DNA of 36,980 nt. Origin: Lachnospiraceae bacterium (GTDB taxonomy: Bacteria > Bacillota > Clostridia > Lachnospirales > Lachnospiraceae). The stretch lies in the NCBI GenBank assembly GCA_021770755.1, contig JAETQI010000043.1, forward strand, positions 1-36,980, given 5' to 3'. Position 1 is the stretch's first letter; the number at the start of each line of letters is the position of its first letter. A program made the position numbers and the translations under genes. Below are positions 6,126-13,500 of the stretch, one piece after another. The notes beneath the pieces are model-generated. The model was given only the letters and a program-made list of their open reading frames with translations. It was not told the origin of the DNA and searched no databases.

Positions 6126-7994
6126 TTAACCTAAGAGGCTAAGTACACCCTGGTTACCCTGGTTTGCCTGCGCGAGCATGGACTGCCCTGCCTGCGAAAG
6201 GATATTGGCATTTGAGTATTTCACCATCTCTGTAGCCATATCGGTATCACGGATCGCGCTCTCTGCCGATGTCGTGTTCTCCACTACGTTATCCAGGTTG
6301 TTGATCGTGTGCTCTAAGCGATTCTGGACTGCACCGAGAAGTGAACGCTGTGCGGATACGGTCGCAACTGCATCCGAGATCGCATCGATCGCATATGTTG
6401 CCGAGCTTCCGTCATCGTCAACGACATTGAGGTTCTTCACGCCAAGTCCTGCGGAGGACATCGTCTTGATCTCCACACCGATCTTGTTGGTCATGTCTGC
6501 ATCCGCACCTACATGGAGTGCAAATGTCAGAGAATTGTCAATCTCAACCTTACCCTGTGTGATCTCAAATGTACCATCACCATTATTCTTCACCGATGAG
6601 CGTTTATCAGCATCTGCACCTATATTGTTGGCAGTTTCCAGCTCTTTTGCCATCATTTCATACGCTTTCTTTAAAGAAATGTCTGTCTTGGATTCAGATG
6701 CGGAAGGAACCGCATAATAATAACTAGCGTCAACTTTTACATATTGTCCTTCCTTCACTCTTTCCGCAATATCATCCGCTGTCATCTTTGTGCCGTCCGC
6801 TTTTGTCGTAACACCTACTGTAAAGGTTTCTGCCGTGGCATTTGCACTGTCATAAAACTCAACTGACTTTCCATCTGCCAGCGCCTTAATAGCATCCTGG
6901 ATATCAGATACTGTCTGAATTCCCTGATTCGATAAAGATCCCTTTTCACCTGTTGCTGCAATTGTATATGTGTCCCCCGCCACAGCCGTATACGCCGTAT
7001 CGCTTGCCGTGTTTCCCTCACTCTTATAAAATCCGGCTGTTCCGTACTTTACACCATTCAAAAATGCATTTTTAGTAGTGTCAACGTAAGTATACTCCAC
7101 GCCATCCTTATCGACTACTTTGTCACCTGCAGCCCAGGTAGGAACGGCATGCGCGGCTGTTTTTGACATATCAATCGTATCACTGCCTACAAGCGTGACA
7201 GTGCCACCGCCTACAGTATTCTTATCTGTCAGTGTAGCGCCCTCTTTTACTGTCAACGTGATCGCATTTCCTGCAGAATCTTTTACAGCAATTCCTGCTG
7301 CGGCTGACATACCGCCTGCTGCCACGGCAGTAGTTACTGTATACTTTACGCCATCCTGCTCGATCACATCACCGACCGCCGCTGTTGCTGTTTTCATATT
7401 CAGATAGTCATTTGTCCGCTGTGATCCGACGATATTATAATCTGTCCCGCCAATCTTTACCGTATCGCCTGCCTTGAGCGCATCCGCCGTAAACTTCGAC
7501 TTGCCGTTTCCGACTGTATCAAGCTTCCCGGCAAGGCCAGCATCATGCGCTTCCAGTGTCTTTGTTCCCTTTGTACCGTCGCCCTTCAACAGATAGGTCT
7601 CATTGAACTTGGTCGTCTCCGCGACACGGTCGATCTCTGTTGTCAACTGTGAGATCTCGTCCTGGATCGTCTGGCGGTCGGATACGGAGTTTGTGCCGTT
7701 TGCCGCCTTGTTTGCCAGCTCGTTCATGCGCTGTAACATGTCATGAACTTCTGTCAGCGCGCCTTCTGCTGTCTGCACTGCACTGATGCCGTCCTCAGCG
7801 TTTGCCGATGCCTGAGTCAGACCCCTGATCTGCTTTCTCATCTTCTCTGAGATCGAGAGCCCTGCTGCGTCGTCCGCCGCGCGGTTTACCTTGTAGCCTG
7901 ATGACAGCTTCTCTGACGACTTGGATAACTGACCCGTCGTGATACCTAACATTCTGTTGGAATTCATCGCTCTAAGATTGTGTTGTACTACCAT
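6126..7994 (-). CDS. fliC: Flagellin with large variable domain
   Basis: A 622-aa flagellar filament subunit, exported by the flagellar type III apparatus. The D0/D1 N-terminus (MVVQHNLRAMNSNRML, residues 1-160) and C-terminus (last 95 residues, ending NQGVLSLLG) are conserved; the middle 350 residues are a Thr/Ala/Gly-rich hypervariable surface domain, which makes it larger than the usual 270-500 aa. The TLR5-contact motif LQRMNEL with Arg89, Leu93 and Glu113 is intact. The start at 7994 has GGAGG at 6-nt spacing and begins exactly at the conserved N-terminus; the frame is open 41 codons further but that part is leader. It follows csrA by 197 nt with no promoter that I can see between, so it is probably co-transcribed with csrA and controlled by the invertible promoter. 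Confidence 0.96.
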   Translation of the reverse strand: MVVQHNLRAMNSNRMLGITTGQLSKSSEKLSSGYKVNRAADDAAGLSISEKMRKQIRGLTQASANAEDGISAVQTAEGALTEVHDMLQRMNELANKAANGTNSVSDRQTIQDEISQLTTEIDRVAETTKFNETYLLKGDGTKGTKTLEAHDAGLAGKLDTVGNGKSKFTADALKAGDTVKIGGTDYNIVGSQRTNDYLNMKTATAAVGDVIEQDGVKYTVTTAVAAGGMSAAAGIAVKDSAGNAITLTVKEGATLTDKNTVGGGTVTLVGSDTIDMSKTAAHAVPTWAAGDKVVDKDGVEYTYVDTTKNAFLNGVKYGTAGFYKSEGNTASDTAYTAVAGDTYTIAATGEKGSLSNQGIQTVSDIQDAIKALADGKSVEFYDSANATAETFTVGVTTKADGTKMTADDIAERVKEGQYVKVDASYYYAVPSASESKTDISLKKAYEMMAKELETANNIGADADKRSSVKNNGDGTFEITQGKVEIDNSLTFALHVGADADMTNKIGVEIKTMSSAGLGVKNLNVVDDDGSSATYAIDAISDAVATVSAQRSLLGAVQNRLEHTINNLDNVVENTTSAESAIRDTDMATEMVKYSNANILSQAGQSMLAQANQGNQGVLSLLG

Positions 7995-8191
7995 AATATA
8001 CCTCCGTGTAATCCGGAGAAACGCTGTGTTTCCCCATTGCTGGGCATTCCGTTGCCCGCCTTTTGTTGCCATATTCAGTTGTTTTCGCGGGATTGATGCC
8101 CATACGGCACCGCCCACGATCTATAATATCCGCAGACCTCCACACCTCTGGCGCCTTTACGGCATAGACGCCTGCGGTTATTACCGTCTCA
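7995..8191 (-). promoter_or_regulatory. Flagellin leader with CsrA-type sites
   Basis: The RNA between csrA and flagellin contains two hairpins. Distal (8057-8042): stem GGGCA/TGCCC with loop ACGGAA, placing GGA in the loop as CsrA prefers. Proximal (8018-8002): stem CTCCG/CGGAG with loop GATTACA, which buries the Shine-Dalgarno GGAGG (8005-8001); the strand TACACGGAGGT resembles the CsrA SELEX consensus. The two GGA motifs are 45 nt apart. CsrA represses hag translation this way in Bacillus subtilis. Further GGA motifs (TGTGGAGG, TGCGGATA) lie upstream. No sigma-28 or clear sigma-A promoter seen here. Confidence 0.7.
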
Positions 8192-8398
8192 TCAAAGGCG
8201 ATCGCCCCCGATGCCGGACTCGGCATTTACTGCCAGGGCTGCCGCTCTCTTTTCGATCGCCTTGCCTCTCGCCACGTTTACTTCTTTTGGAGCATCGATC
8301 ATCAGTTTGATCGCCCTGTCGTTTCCGCCCAGAAATGTGATCCTGACATCTTTTCCCACCATCAGATACTCGTCTTTGTTTACAGAAAGTCTAAGCAT
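8192..8398 (-). CDS. csrA: CsrA translational regulator
   Basis: A 68-aa RNA-binding protein of the CsrA/RsmA family. It aligns end to end with the fold: the N-terminal MLRLSVNKDEYLMVGKDV strand pair, APKEV at 36-40, and the RNA-contact residue Arg44 exactly where E. coli CsrA has it (NVAR44). The helix and tail run about ten residues longer than the E. coli protein. AAGGAGG precedes the ATG at 8-nt spacing. It is immediately upstream of flagellin on the same strand, as is common in Clostridia; in Bacillus it represses flagellin translation until FliW sequesters it, but no fliW is in this window. Its start is 58 nt from the left inversion site, and a CATGAC/GTCATG inverted repeat (8419-8442) sits in its leader. 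Confidence 0.93.
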   Translation of the reverse strand: MLRLSVNKDEYLMVGKDVRITFLGGNDRAIKLMIDAPKEVNVARGKAIEKRAAALAVNAESGIGGDRL

Positions 8399-8455
8399 GA
8401 TCCGAACCTCCTTGTCTTCATGACTATTACAGGATTGTCATGTGCCGCCTTGCCC

Positions 8456-8484
8456 ATGCAACATTTTGTATAAATTGTTGCATC
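8456..8484 (+). repeat. Left inversion site (IRL)
   Basis: Imperfect 28-bp palindrome: arms ATGCAACA (8456-8463) and TGTTGCAT (8476-8483), centre TTTGTATAAA. Compared with the reverse complement of the right site it differs at a single base (8464), and the shared bases extend to 8484. The asymmetric centre GTAT gives the site a direction. Confidence 0.8.
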
Positions 8485-8486
8485 AT

Positions 8487-8529
8487 CAGCCCATTCGTAG
8501 TAAGGTAATACCGTACTATAAACGGGCTG
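8487..8529. promoter_or_regulatory. Large symmetric hairpin/palindrome before the recombinase
   Basis: A 43-base symmetrical structure: CAGCCC (8487-8492) with GGGCTG (8524-8529), a 5x5 internal loop, then TAGTA/TACTA and GGT/ACC closing on AAT. The inner 21 bp (8498-8518) is a palindrome with 9 of 10 pairs and could be an operator; as RNA it would be a strong leader hairpin. A second hairpin, AGGAACT/AGTTCCT (8541-8558), follows. I see no good sigma-A promoter for the recombinase in this interval. Confidence 0.5.
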
Positions 8530-8588
8530 AAGGAGCAGCAAGGAACTGAACAGTTCCTCAAAACCATTTCAAGGAAAGGATCATTATT

Positions 8589-9188
8589 ATGAGTACAACA
8601 CAACCGATCAGAGATTTACAGAAACTGCAGGATTTCAAGAACTATTATCAGAATACCAAGCCAAATCTGCGCAATTATGCCATTATCATCCTGGGGCTGA
8701 ACACAGCCCTGCGCATCAGCGATATCCTAAATTTGCCCTACGATCAGGTATTTCAGAATGGGCGCGTCCAGGAACACATCACGGTCAGGGAGGGCAAGAC
8801 CGGAAAAGAGAACAGGATCCTATTAAATAAAGAAGTGCGGCGCACACTCGCAAGATACTGCGACGAACTGACCAGAACAAAGATGTATAAAGAGGGAAAT
8901 CCCTATCTTTTTCCAAGTCCAAAGAAACCATGCGCGGCGATCTCGCGCTCACAGGCATACCGCATGATCACTTCCGCGGCCAGGGCGGTCGGCATTGACG
9001 GGCATATTAGCTGCCACTCCCTGCGCAAGACCTTTGGATATCACGCGTGGAAACAGGGAAGCGATCCTGTCGTGATCATGGTCATCTTTAACCATTCTTC
9101 CCTTTCCATCACCAAGCGCTACCTGTGTATCGACCAGGACGACAAAGATGATGTGTACCGCAGCATCTACCAGCGTACTGCTGCCTGA
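8589..9188 (+). CDS. Short tyrosine recombinase (FimB/RecV-like invertase)
   Basis: A 199-aa recombinase consisting of little more than the catalytic domain, the size of FimB/FimE and of C. difficile RecV rather than of phage integrases. The full active site is present: Arg42 (TALRISDIL), Lys70 (REGKTGK), His143 and Arg146 (CHSLRKTFGYH), His169 (FNHSS) and nucleophile Tyr178 (KRYLCI). AAGGAAAGGA precedes the ATG at 8-nt spacing. The gene lies inside the segment bounded by the two inverted sites and next to the flagellin operon, so it is the obvious candidate to invert the segment. It has no Xis-like partner or arm-binding domain. The chemistry is certain; the substrate is inferred from position. 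Confidence 0.9.
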   Translation: MSTTQPIRDLQKLQDFKNYYQNTKPNLRNYAIIILGLNTALRISDILNLPYDQVFQNGRVQEHITVREGKTGKENRILLNKEVRRTLARYCDELTRTKMYKEGNPYLFPSPKKPCAAISRSQAYRMITSAARAVGIDGHISCHSLRKTFGYHAWKQGSDPVVIMVIFNHSSLSITKRYLCIDQDDKDDVYRSIYQRTAA

Positions 9189-9336
9189 CGGCGCAAAGCA
9201 GTATCATTCTTATCTGAAAAAATCTGCCATGGCCAAACACAGGTCACGGTTTTTTGTGAACCGCACGATGACGGCAGCCGCAGCCACCCAAAACTGTATG
9301 AGGGATTTTGCAATTGAATAAATTTGGAGAAAAGAC

Positions 9337-9363
9337 TAAAGTTTTGGAAATTCCCACCGATAT
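9337..9363 (+). promoter_or_regulatory. Sigma-28 (SigD/FliA) promoter inside the invertible segment
   Basis: TAAA at 9337-9340, a 15-bp spacer (9341-9355), then ACCGATAT at 9356-9363. The SigD consensus is TAAA-N15-GCCGATAT, so all but one base match. It reads right, through IRR, with a start expected near 9370. In this orientation the only gene downstream is the AraC-type regulator; after inversion it would drive csrA and flagellin. Confidence 0.8.
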
Positions 9364-9375
9364 ATATAATGTAAG

Positions 9376-9415
9376 CAAGGGATGCAACAATTTATACAAA
9401 TTGTTGCATCCCTTG
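9376..9415 (+). repeat. Right inversion site (IRR)
   Basis: A 40-bp palindrome with one mismatched pair: 18-bp perfect arms ending at CAAGGGATGC (9376-9385) and GCATCCCTTG (9406-9415), centre ATAC. The 28-bp core is 9382-9409. Its reverse complement matches IRL at 27 of 28 positions, including the central GTAT. In the present orientation it would form a strong hairpin at the very 5' end of the sigma-28 transcript. The rest of 9189-9336 holds no gene. Confidence 0.8.
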
Positions 9416-9524
9416 TTATGTTTGCACTTTTTTTGTTTTTTATGCGCTGCTGACTATAGAAAACGCTAATCTTATCTATATTTTCCTGCGCTTTGCCGTA
9501 TGTGACATAATTTAAAAATTCCGC

Positions 9525-9553
9525 TGGAAAAACTTATTTGCACATGATATAAT
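9525..9553 (+). promoter_or_regulatory. Sigma-A promoter of the AraC-type gene
   Basis: TGGAAA (9525-9530), 17-bp spacer, TATAAT (9548-9553). Transcription would start near 9560. This argues against translation from the ATG at 9565 and for the one at 9625. Confidence 0.65.
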
Positions 9554-9624
9554 AGCTAGACAATATGAAACCGTTCAACATTTTATCAGATTCCAGTCAA
9601 AAGACTGCCAGGAGGCACTGCACC

Positions 9625-10527
9625 ATGTACAACCTGTTTGAGCCGGGAGATCTGCTGAACTCCCCCTATGAAGCTTTCCTGTTTGACACGGCAAAACACA
9701 GTTTTCCGATACGTTCACACTGGCATCATTACATGGAGATCATATTGATGCTCGAGGGGACTGCACTGATCGAGAGCGATCAGAAAAAATATCTGATGCA
9801 TCCCGGAGACATGGCCGCCCTTCCGCCAAAGAGCATCCATGCCATCTACAATGAACCCGGCGCGCAGGAGCACCTGGTCTATTATGTGATCAAATTTGAC
9901 CTGAACCGCTTCCGCGAGAACATCGGATATGTTCCCCAGCTCAAGAGTGCGGTTCTGCAGGCGATGGAGGATCCCGGCGTCTCCTTTTTCTTCTCCGCGC
10001 AGGAGCTTACAGGTTTTCCGGTTCTGGAATATGTGCGCGGCTGTGCGCGGGAAGCGCACGACAAGCATTACGGACACTATATGATCATGTACTCTTACCT
10101 CAACTGTATCCTGGTAAGTATGCTGCGCATCTGGCGCAAACACGGATTCACGCCCTCCTACGAGATCTCCCCGCCGTGCGGCAGTTCCATCGAGACCATC
10201 ACGGAGTACATCGACGCGCACTCCGACCAGCCGCTGAAAGTCGAGCAGCTCGCCGTGCGCTGCAATATGAGCTACTCCTTCTTCGCGAAACAGTTCCGCC
10301 AGATCTACGGGCGTTCGTGCAAGGAGTACATTGAGTATATCCGCGTCATCAAGACAGAGGACATGCTGCTCTTCACCGATTACGACATGACCTACATCAG
10401 CCAGGCTGCCGGTTTCTCCGACTGCAGCCACATGATCAAGACATTCCGGAAATACAAGAACATCACGCCGAAGCAGTTCCGCATGCAGAACACCAAGAAC
10501 CTGCGCGGACCCCTGCCCCATCCATAA
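9625..10527 (+). CDS. AraC-family regulator with cupin sensor domain
   Basis: A 300-aa transcription factor. Residues 20-120 form a cupin-type ligand pocket (FPIRSHWHHYMEIILMLEG, then GDMAALPPKSIHAIYN), and residues 195-295 the double helix-turn-helix of AraC/XylS proteins (VEQLAVRCNMSYSFFAKQF and ISQAAGFSDCSHMIKTF). Such proteins usually sense a sugar or related metabolite and act at a nearby operon. The start at 9625 is supported by AGGAGG at 9-nt spacing; the frame extends 20 codons upstream but without a ribosome-binding site and into the promoter. It stands alone between the inversion site and a terminator. In the drawn orientation the sigma-28 promoter also points at it, so its expression might vary with phase; that link is speculative. 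Confidence 0.9.
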   Translation: MYNLFEPGDLLNSPYEAFLFDTAKHSFPIRSHWHHYMEIILMLEGTALIESDQKKYLMHPGDMAALPPKSIHAIYNEPGAQEHLVYYVIKFDLNRFRENIGYVPQLKSAVLQAMEDPGVSFFFSAQELTGFPVLEYVRGCAREAHDKHYGHYMIMYSYLNCILVSMLRIWRKHGFTPSYEISPPCGSSIETITEYIDAHSDQPLKVEQLAVRCNMSYSFFAKQFRQIYGRSCKEYIEYIRVIKTEDMLLFTDYDMTYISQAAGFSDCSHMIKTFRKYKNITPKQFRMQNTKNLRGPLPHP

Positions 10528-10528
10528 T

Positions 10529-10550
10529 GGCAGGGCGTTAACGCCCTGCC
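10529..10550. terminator. Shared hairpin between convergent genes
   Basis: A perfect 22-bp palindrome: GGCAGGGCG and CGCCCTGCC around TTAA, directly after the AraC-type stop and 9 bp from the stop of the convergent helicase gene. There is little T-run on either side, so its efficiency is uncertain. Confidence 0.65.
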
Positions 10551-10559
10551 GTCTGAACG

Positions 10560-13500
10560 CTATCCCTGCAGCAGATCCAGCAGCTCATCCTTGCTCATAC
10601 TGCCGAGCTGTCCGAGTTCCCCGTTCATGACCTGCTCCGCGAGATCGCGTTTCGTCTCCTGCAGTTTCAGGATCTTCTCCTCGACGCTGTGCCTTGCGAT
10701 CAGCTTATACACTGTCACTTTCCTGGTCTGTCCGATGCGGTGCGCCCTGTCGGTCGCCTGATTCTGCGCGGCGATATTCCACCATGGATCATAATGGATC
10801 ACAACATCCGCCCCCGTCAGATTGAGTCCGACACCGCCTGCCTTTAAGGAGATCAGAAATACCGGAACAGAATCCTCATTGAAAGCCTTCACTAGCTGCA
10901 GACGCTTCTCCTTGGAGGTCTCGCCTGTGATCACATAGTAAGCGATCCCCTGTTCATCGAGGCGCTTTTTGATCAGATCGAGCATCGATGTGAACTGGGA
11001 GAACAGCAGCATCTTGTGTCCGCTGTCCATCGCGCTCTGCACCAGCTCCACACAAGAATCAAGCTTCGCGGACTCCCCTTTGTAATTGTCAAAGCACAGA
11101 GCCGGGTCGCAGCAGATCTGGCGCAGTCTTGTCAGCTCGGCAAGCACCTTCATCTTGTTCCTGTTAAAGTCGTCGTCATCCTGCCTTGCGAGCATTTCCT
11201 GCATATGCACTACCTGCGCATCGTAAGCTGTCTGCTGTGCCTTGTCAAATTTGACATAGCGCACCTCCTCGAGCTTGTCCGGAAGATCCTTTAACACATC
11301 CGACTTTAAGCGGCGCATGATAAACGGCCCGACCATCCGCTGGAGTCTCGCCATGGCATTCTTGTCGTCGTACTTGGCGATCGGCGTCTCGATATCGCGC
11401 TTGAAGACCTCGTAGCTGTACAGGAATCCCGGCATCAGGTAATCAAAGATGCTCCACAGCTCACTGAGCCTGTTCTCGATCGGCGTACCCGTCAGCGCGA
11501 TCCGCATCTGGCTGTCGATGACCTTTACAGCCTTTGCCGCCGCCGTCGTGTGATTCTTGATATACTGTGCCTCGTCGATGATCTCATAAGTAAACTTCTT
11601 GCCCTCATAATACGAGATATCCCTCCGCAGCAGATCATAGGAAGTGACACTCACGTCATAATCCGCATACTCCTCGATCTTTTTCTGGCGCTCCTGCTGG
11701 TCGCCTGTGATGAGCTGAACTTTCAATCCCGAGCCAAAGCGCTCAAACTCCTCGCCCCAGTTGAACACCAGCGAAGCCGGTGAGACGACGAGCGAAGTGA
11801 CGCCCTTCTTTTTCTCCGACAATAAAAACGAGATCGCCTGTATCGTCTTGCCAAGACCCATGTCGTCCGCAAGGATCCCGCCAAACTGGCAGGACTGCAG
11901 TGTTTTCAGCCATTTAAAGCCATTTTTCTGATAGCTTCGCATGACGCGTTTTAAGCCTGCGGGCACCTCGTAGTCCGCGTCGCTGATCGTCTTAAAATTC
12001 TTGACCATCTCGCGGAAAGTATGATCCCTGTTTGTGTACAGTCCTTCCTTTTCCTCGAGCAGCTTGTCCAGATAGAGCGTGCGGTAGATGGGCAGATGGA
12101 TCTTGCCCTTGATAAACTCCTTGGGCGGCAGGTGCAGCGTGTCCATCAGTTCCCTTAGCATCTGCAGATTCTCGTCCTCCAGATTGACAAAATCGCCATT
12201 TTTCAGCCTGTAATACTTCTTGCGCAGCCTGTATCCCTTGAGCACGTCCAGCAGCTCCTCCCTGCTGATGTTCTCCGTGTCGATCTCCAGATCGAGCAGG
12301 CCGCTCGACACCGACACGCCGACAGACATGCTCATCTTGCGGACGATGTTCAGACTCTTGAAAGCGTTCGTACAGCGCACCTCCCCAAGCTCGGCAAGCC
12401 GCTCCACGCCGCTGTTGAGCACCTCATAGATGCTGTCCTCCTCGCAGTCGCAGTAAAACAGGTCGCGCTCTTTGTCGACATACGGAAAGATCTGTTTTAC
12501 GAGAAAGAAGATCTCGCGCTCGCGCCCTTCCAGCCGAAAACTCTCATAGTACGTCGTGACCGGATCGGACATCACGGATTCGGCCACGGAGCACTCCTTT
12601 TCCCCATACCGGGCTGTCACGCGGCAGGTGATATCGCCATTCGCAGAATCGAGGTAAAATACAAATTCCACCTCAGGCGGCAGATATCTGTGGATCTCCT
12701 CGCTGTCCTCCTCCATGACCGTGAAGACCTCCTCGAGCTGCGGCAGCATGGAATAATAGAAATTCGTGAGCTTCCCCCGCCCGATCTGAAAATCGACATG
12801 CCCGCCGTCTGACATGTCCAGCAGCGGTCGGATCTTATTTGTGACATCAATGTCCGTTTTATACAGGACATCGTCCCTGATGTAGCACGCACAGGAAGCC
12901 CCGATATAAAACTGCGGCATATTGCAGGACACATCGATGCCGTGAAATTCTTTCTTCCTGCCAAGGCTGCTCTTTCGGATCTGCATCGTGAGTTTCGGTG
13001 TTCCCTCCTTGCAGGTGAGCTGTGCCTTTCCCCTTTTGTCAGCGCCTTTGTCCTCATACTCGATGGCATCATCGCCAATGATCTCACAGAACTGGTCGAG
13101 CCGCCATCCGTACAGCTCAAAATCGGAGCATTTTCGCTTCTTTTCATAATAGAAGTAACGCATCTCGCTGATGCGGTTGATCAGATCCTCCTCCTCCTGT
13201 ATGACTTTGCTCAGGAAATCGTACCACTGCCTCGCGCGCGGACTAAAATTGTTGATATTCTGGTTCAGCTTCGTGCTCGTCCCGTACTGCACGGTCTCAG
13301 AACCGCGCACCTGCTCGCAGAACTCGATCAGGTCTTTTACGACAAAAAGCTTCCCGATCCCGATCTTAAAAGAAAGACGCAGGCCGTCGTTATTACGCAC
13401 GAGCCTTGGCGACAGGTTCAGAACCTCATCCTGCATGGTCGCGCTCGCCACGATCTGGTTCGTGTGACTGCGCTGGAAGTCAGCGAGCAGCATCGCTCCC

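Larger units (their letters stand above)
8456..9410. mobile_element. Putative invertible segment (flagellar promoter switch)
   Basis: About 0.95 kb bounded by two near-palindromic sites in inverted orientation. It contains a short tyrosine recombinase and, 13 bp inside the right site, a sigma-28 promoter pointing right. Recombination at the site centres (8469/8470 and 9395/9396) would flip the segment and put that promoter about 97 nt upstream of the csrA start, reading into csrA-flagellin. As drawn, the flagellin operon has no recognisable promoter, so this orientation is probably OFF. The layout is analogous to Hin/fljBA of Salmonella but uses a tyrosine recombinase, as do the fim and C. 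difficile flg switches. Inferred from sequence, not demonstrated. Confidence 0.75.

Noticed and set aside
7995-8191. A sigma-28 promoter directly in front of flagellin
   Set aside because: A TAAA and a GCGGATAT occur on the right strand but 22 bp apart instead of 15; no acceptable match was found.
9376-9415. IRR read as an ordinary terminator of the recombinase gene
   Set aside because: The stem is not followed directly by a T-run, it lies 187 bp past the stop, a sigma-28 promoter sits in between, and its core has a near-identical inverted partner at 8456-8483.
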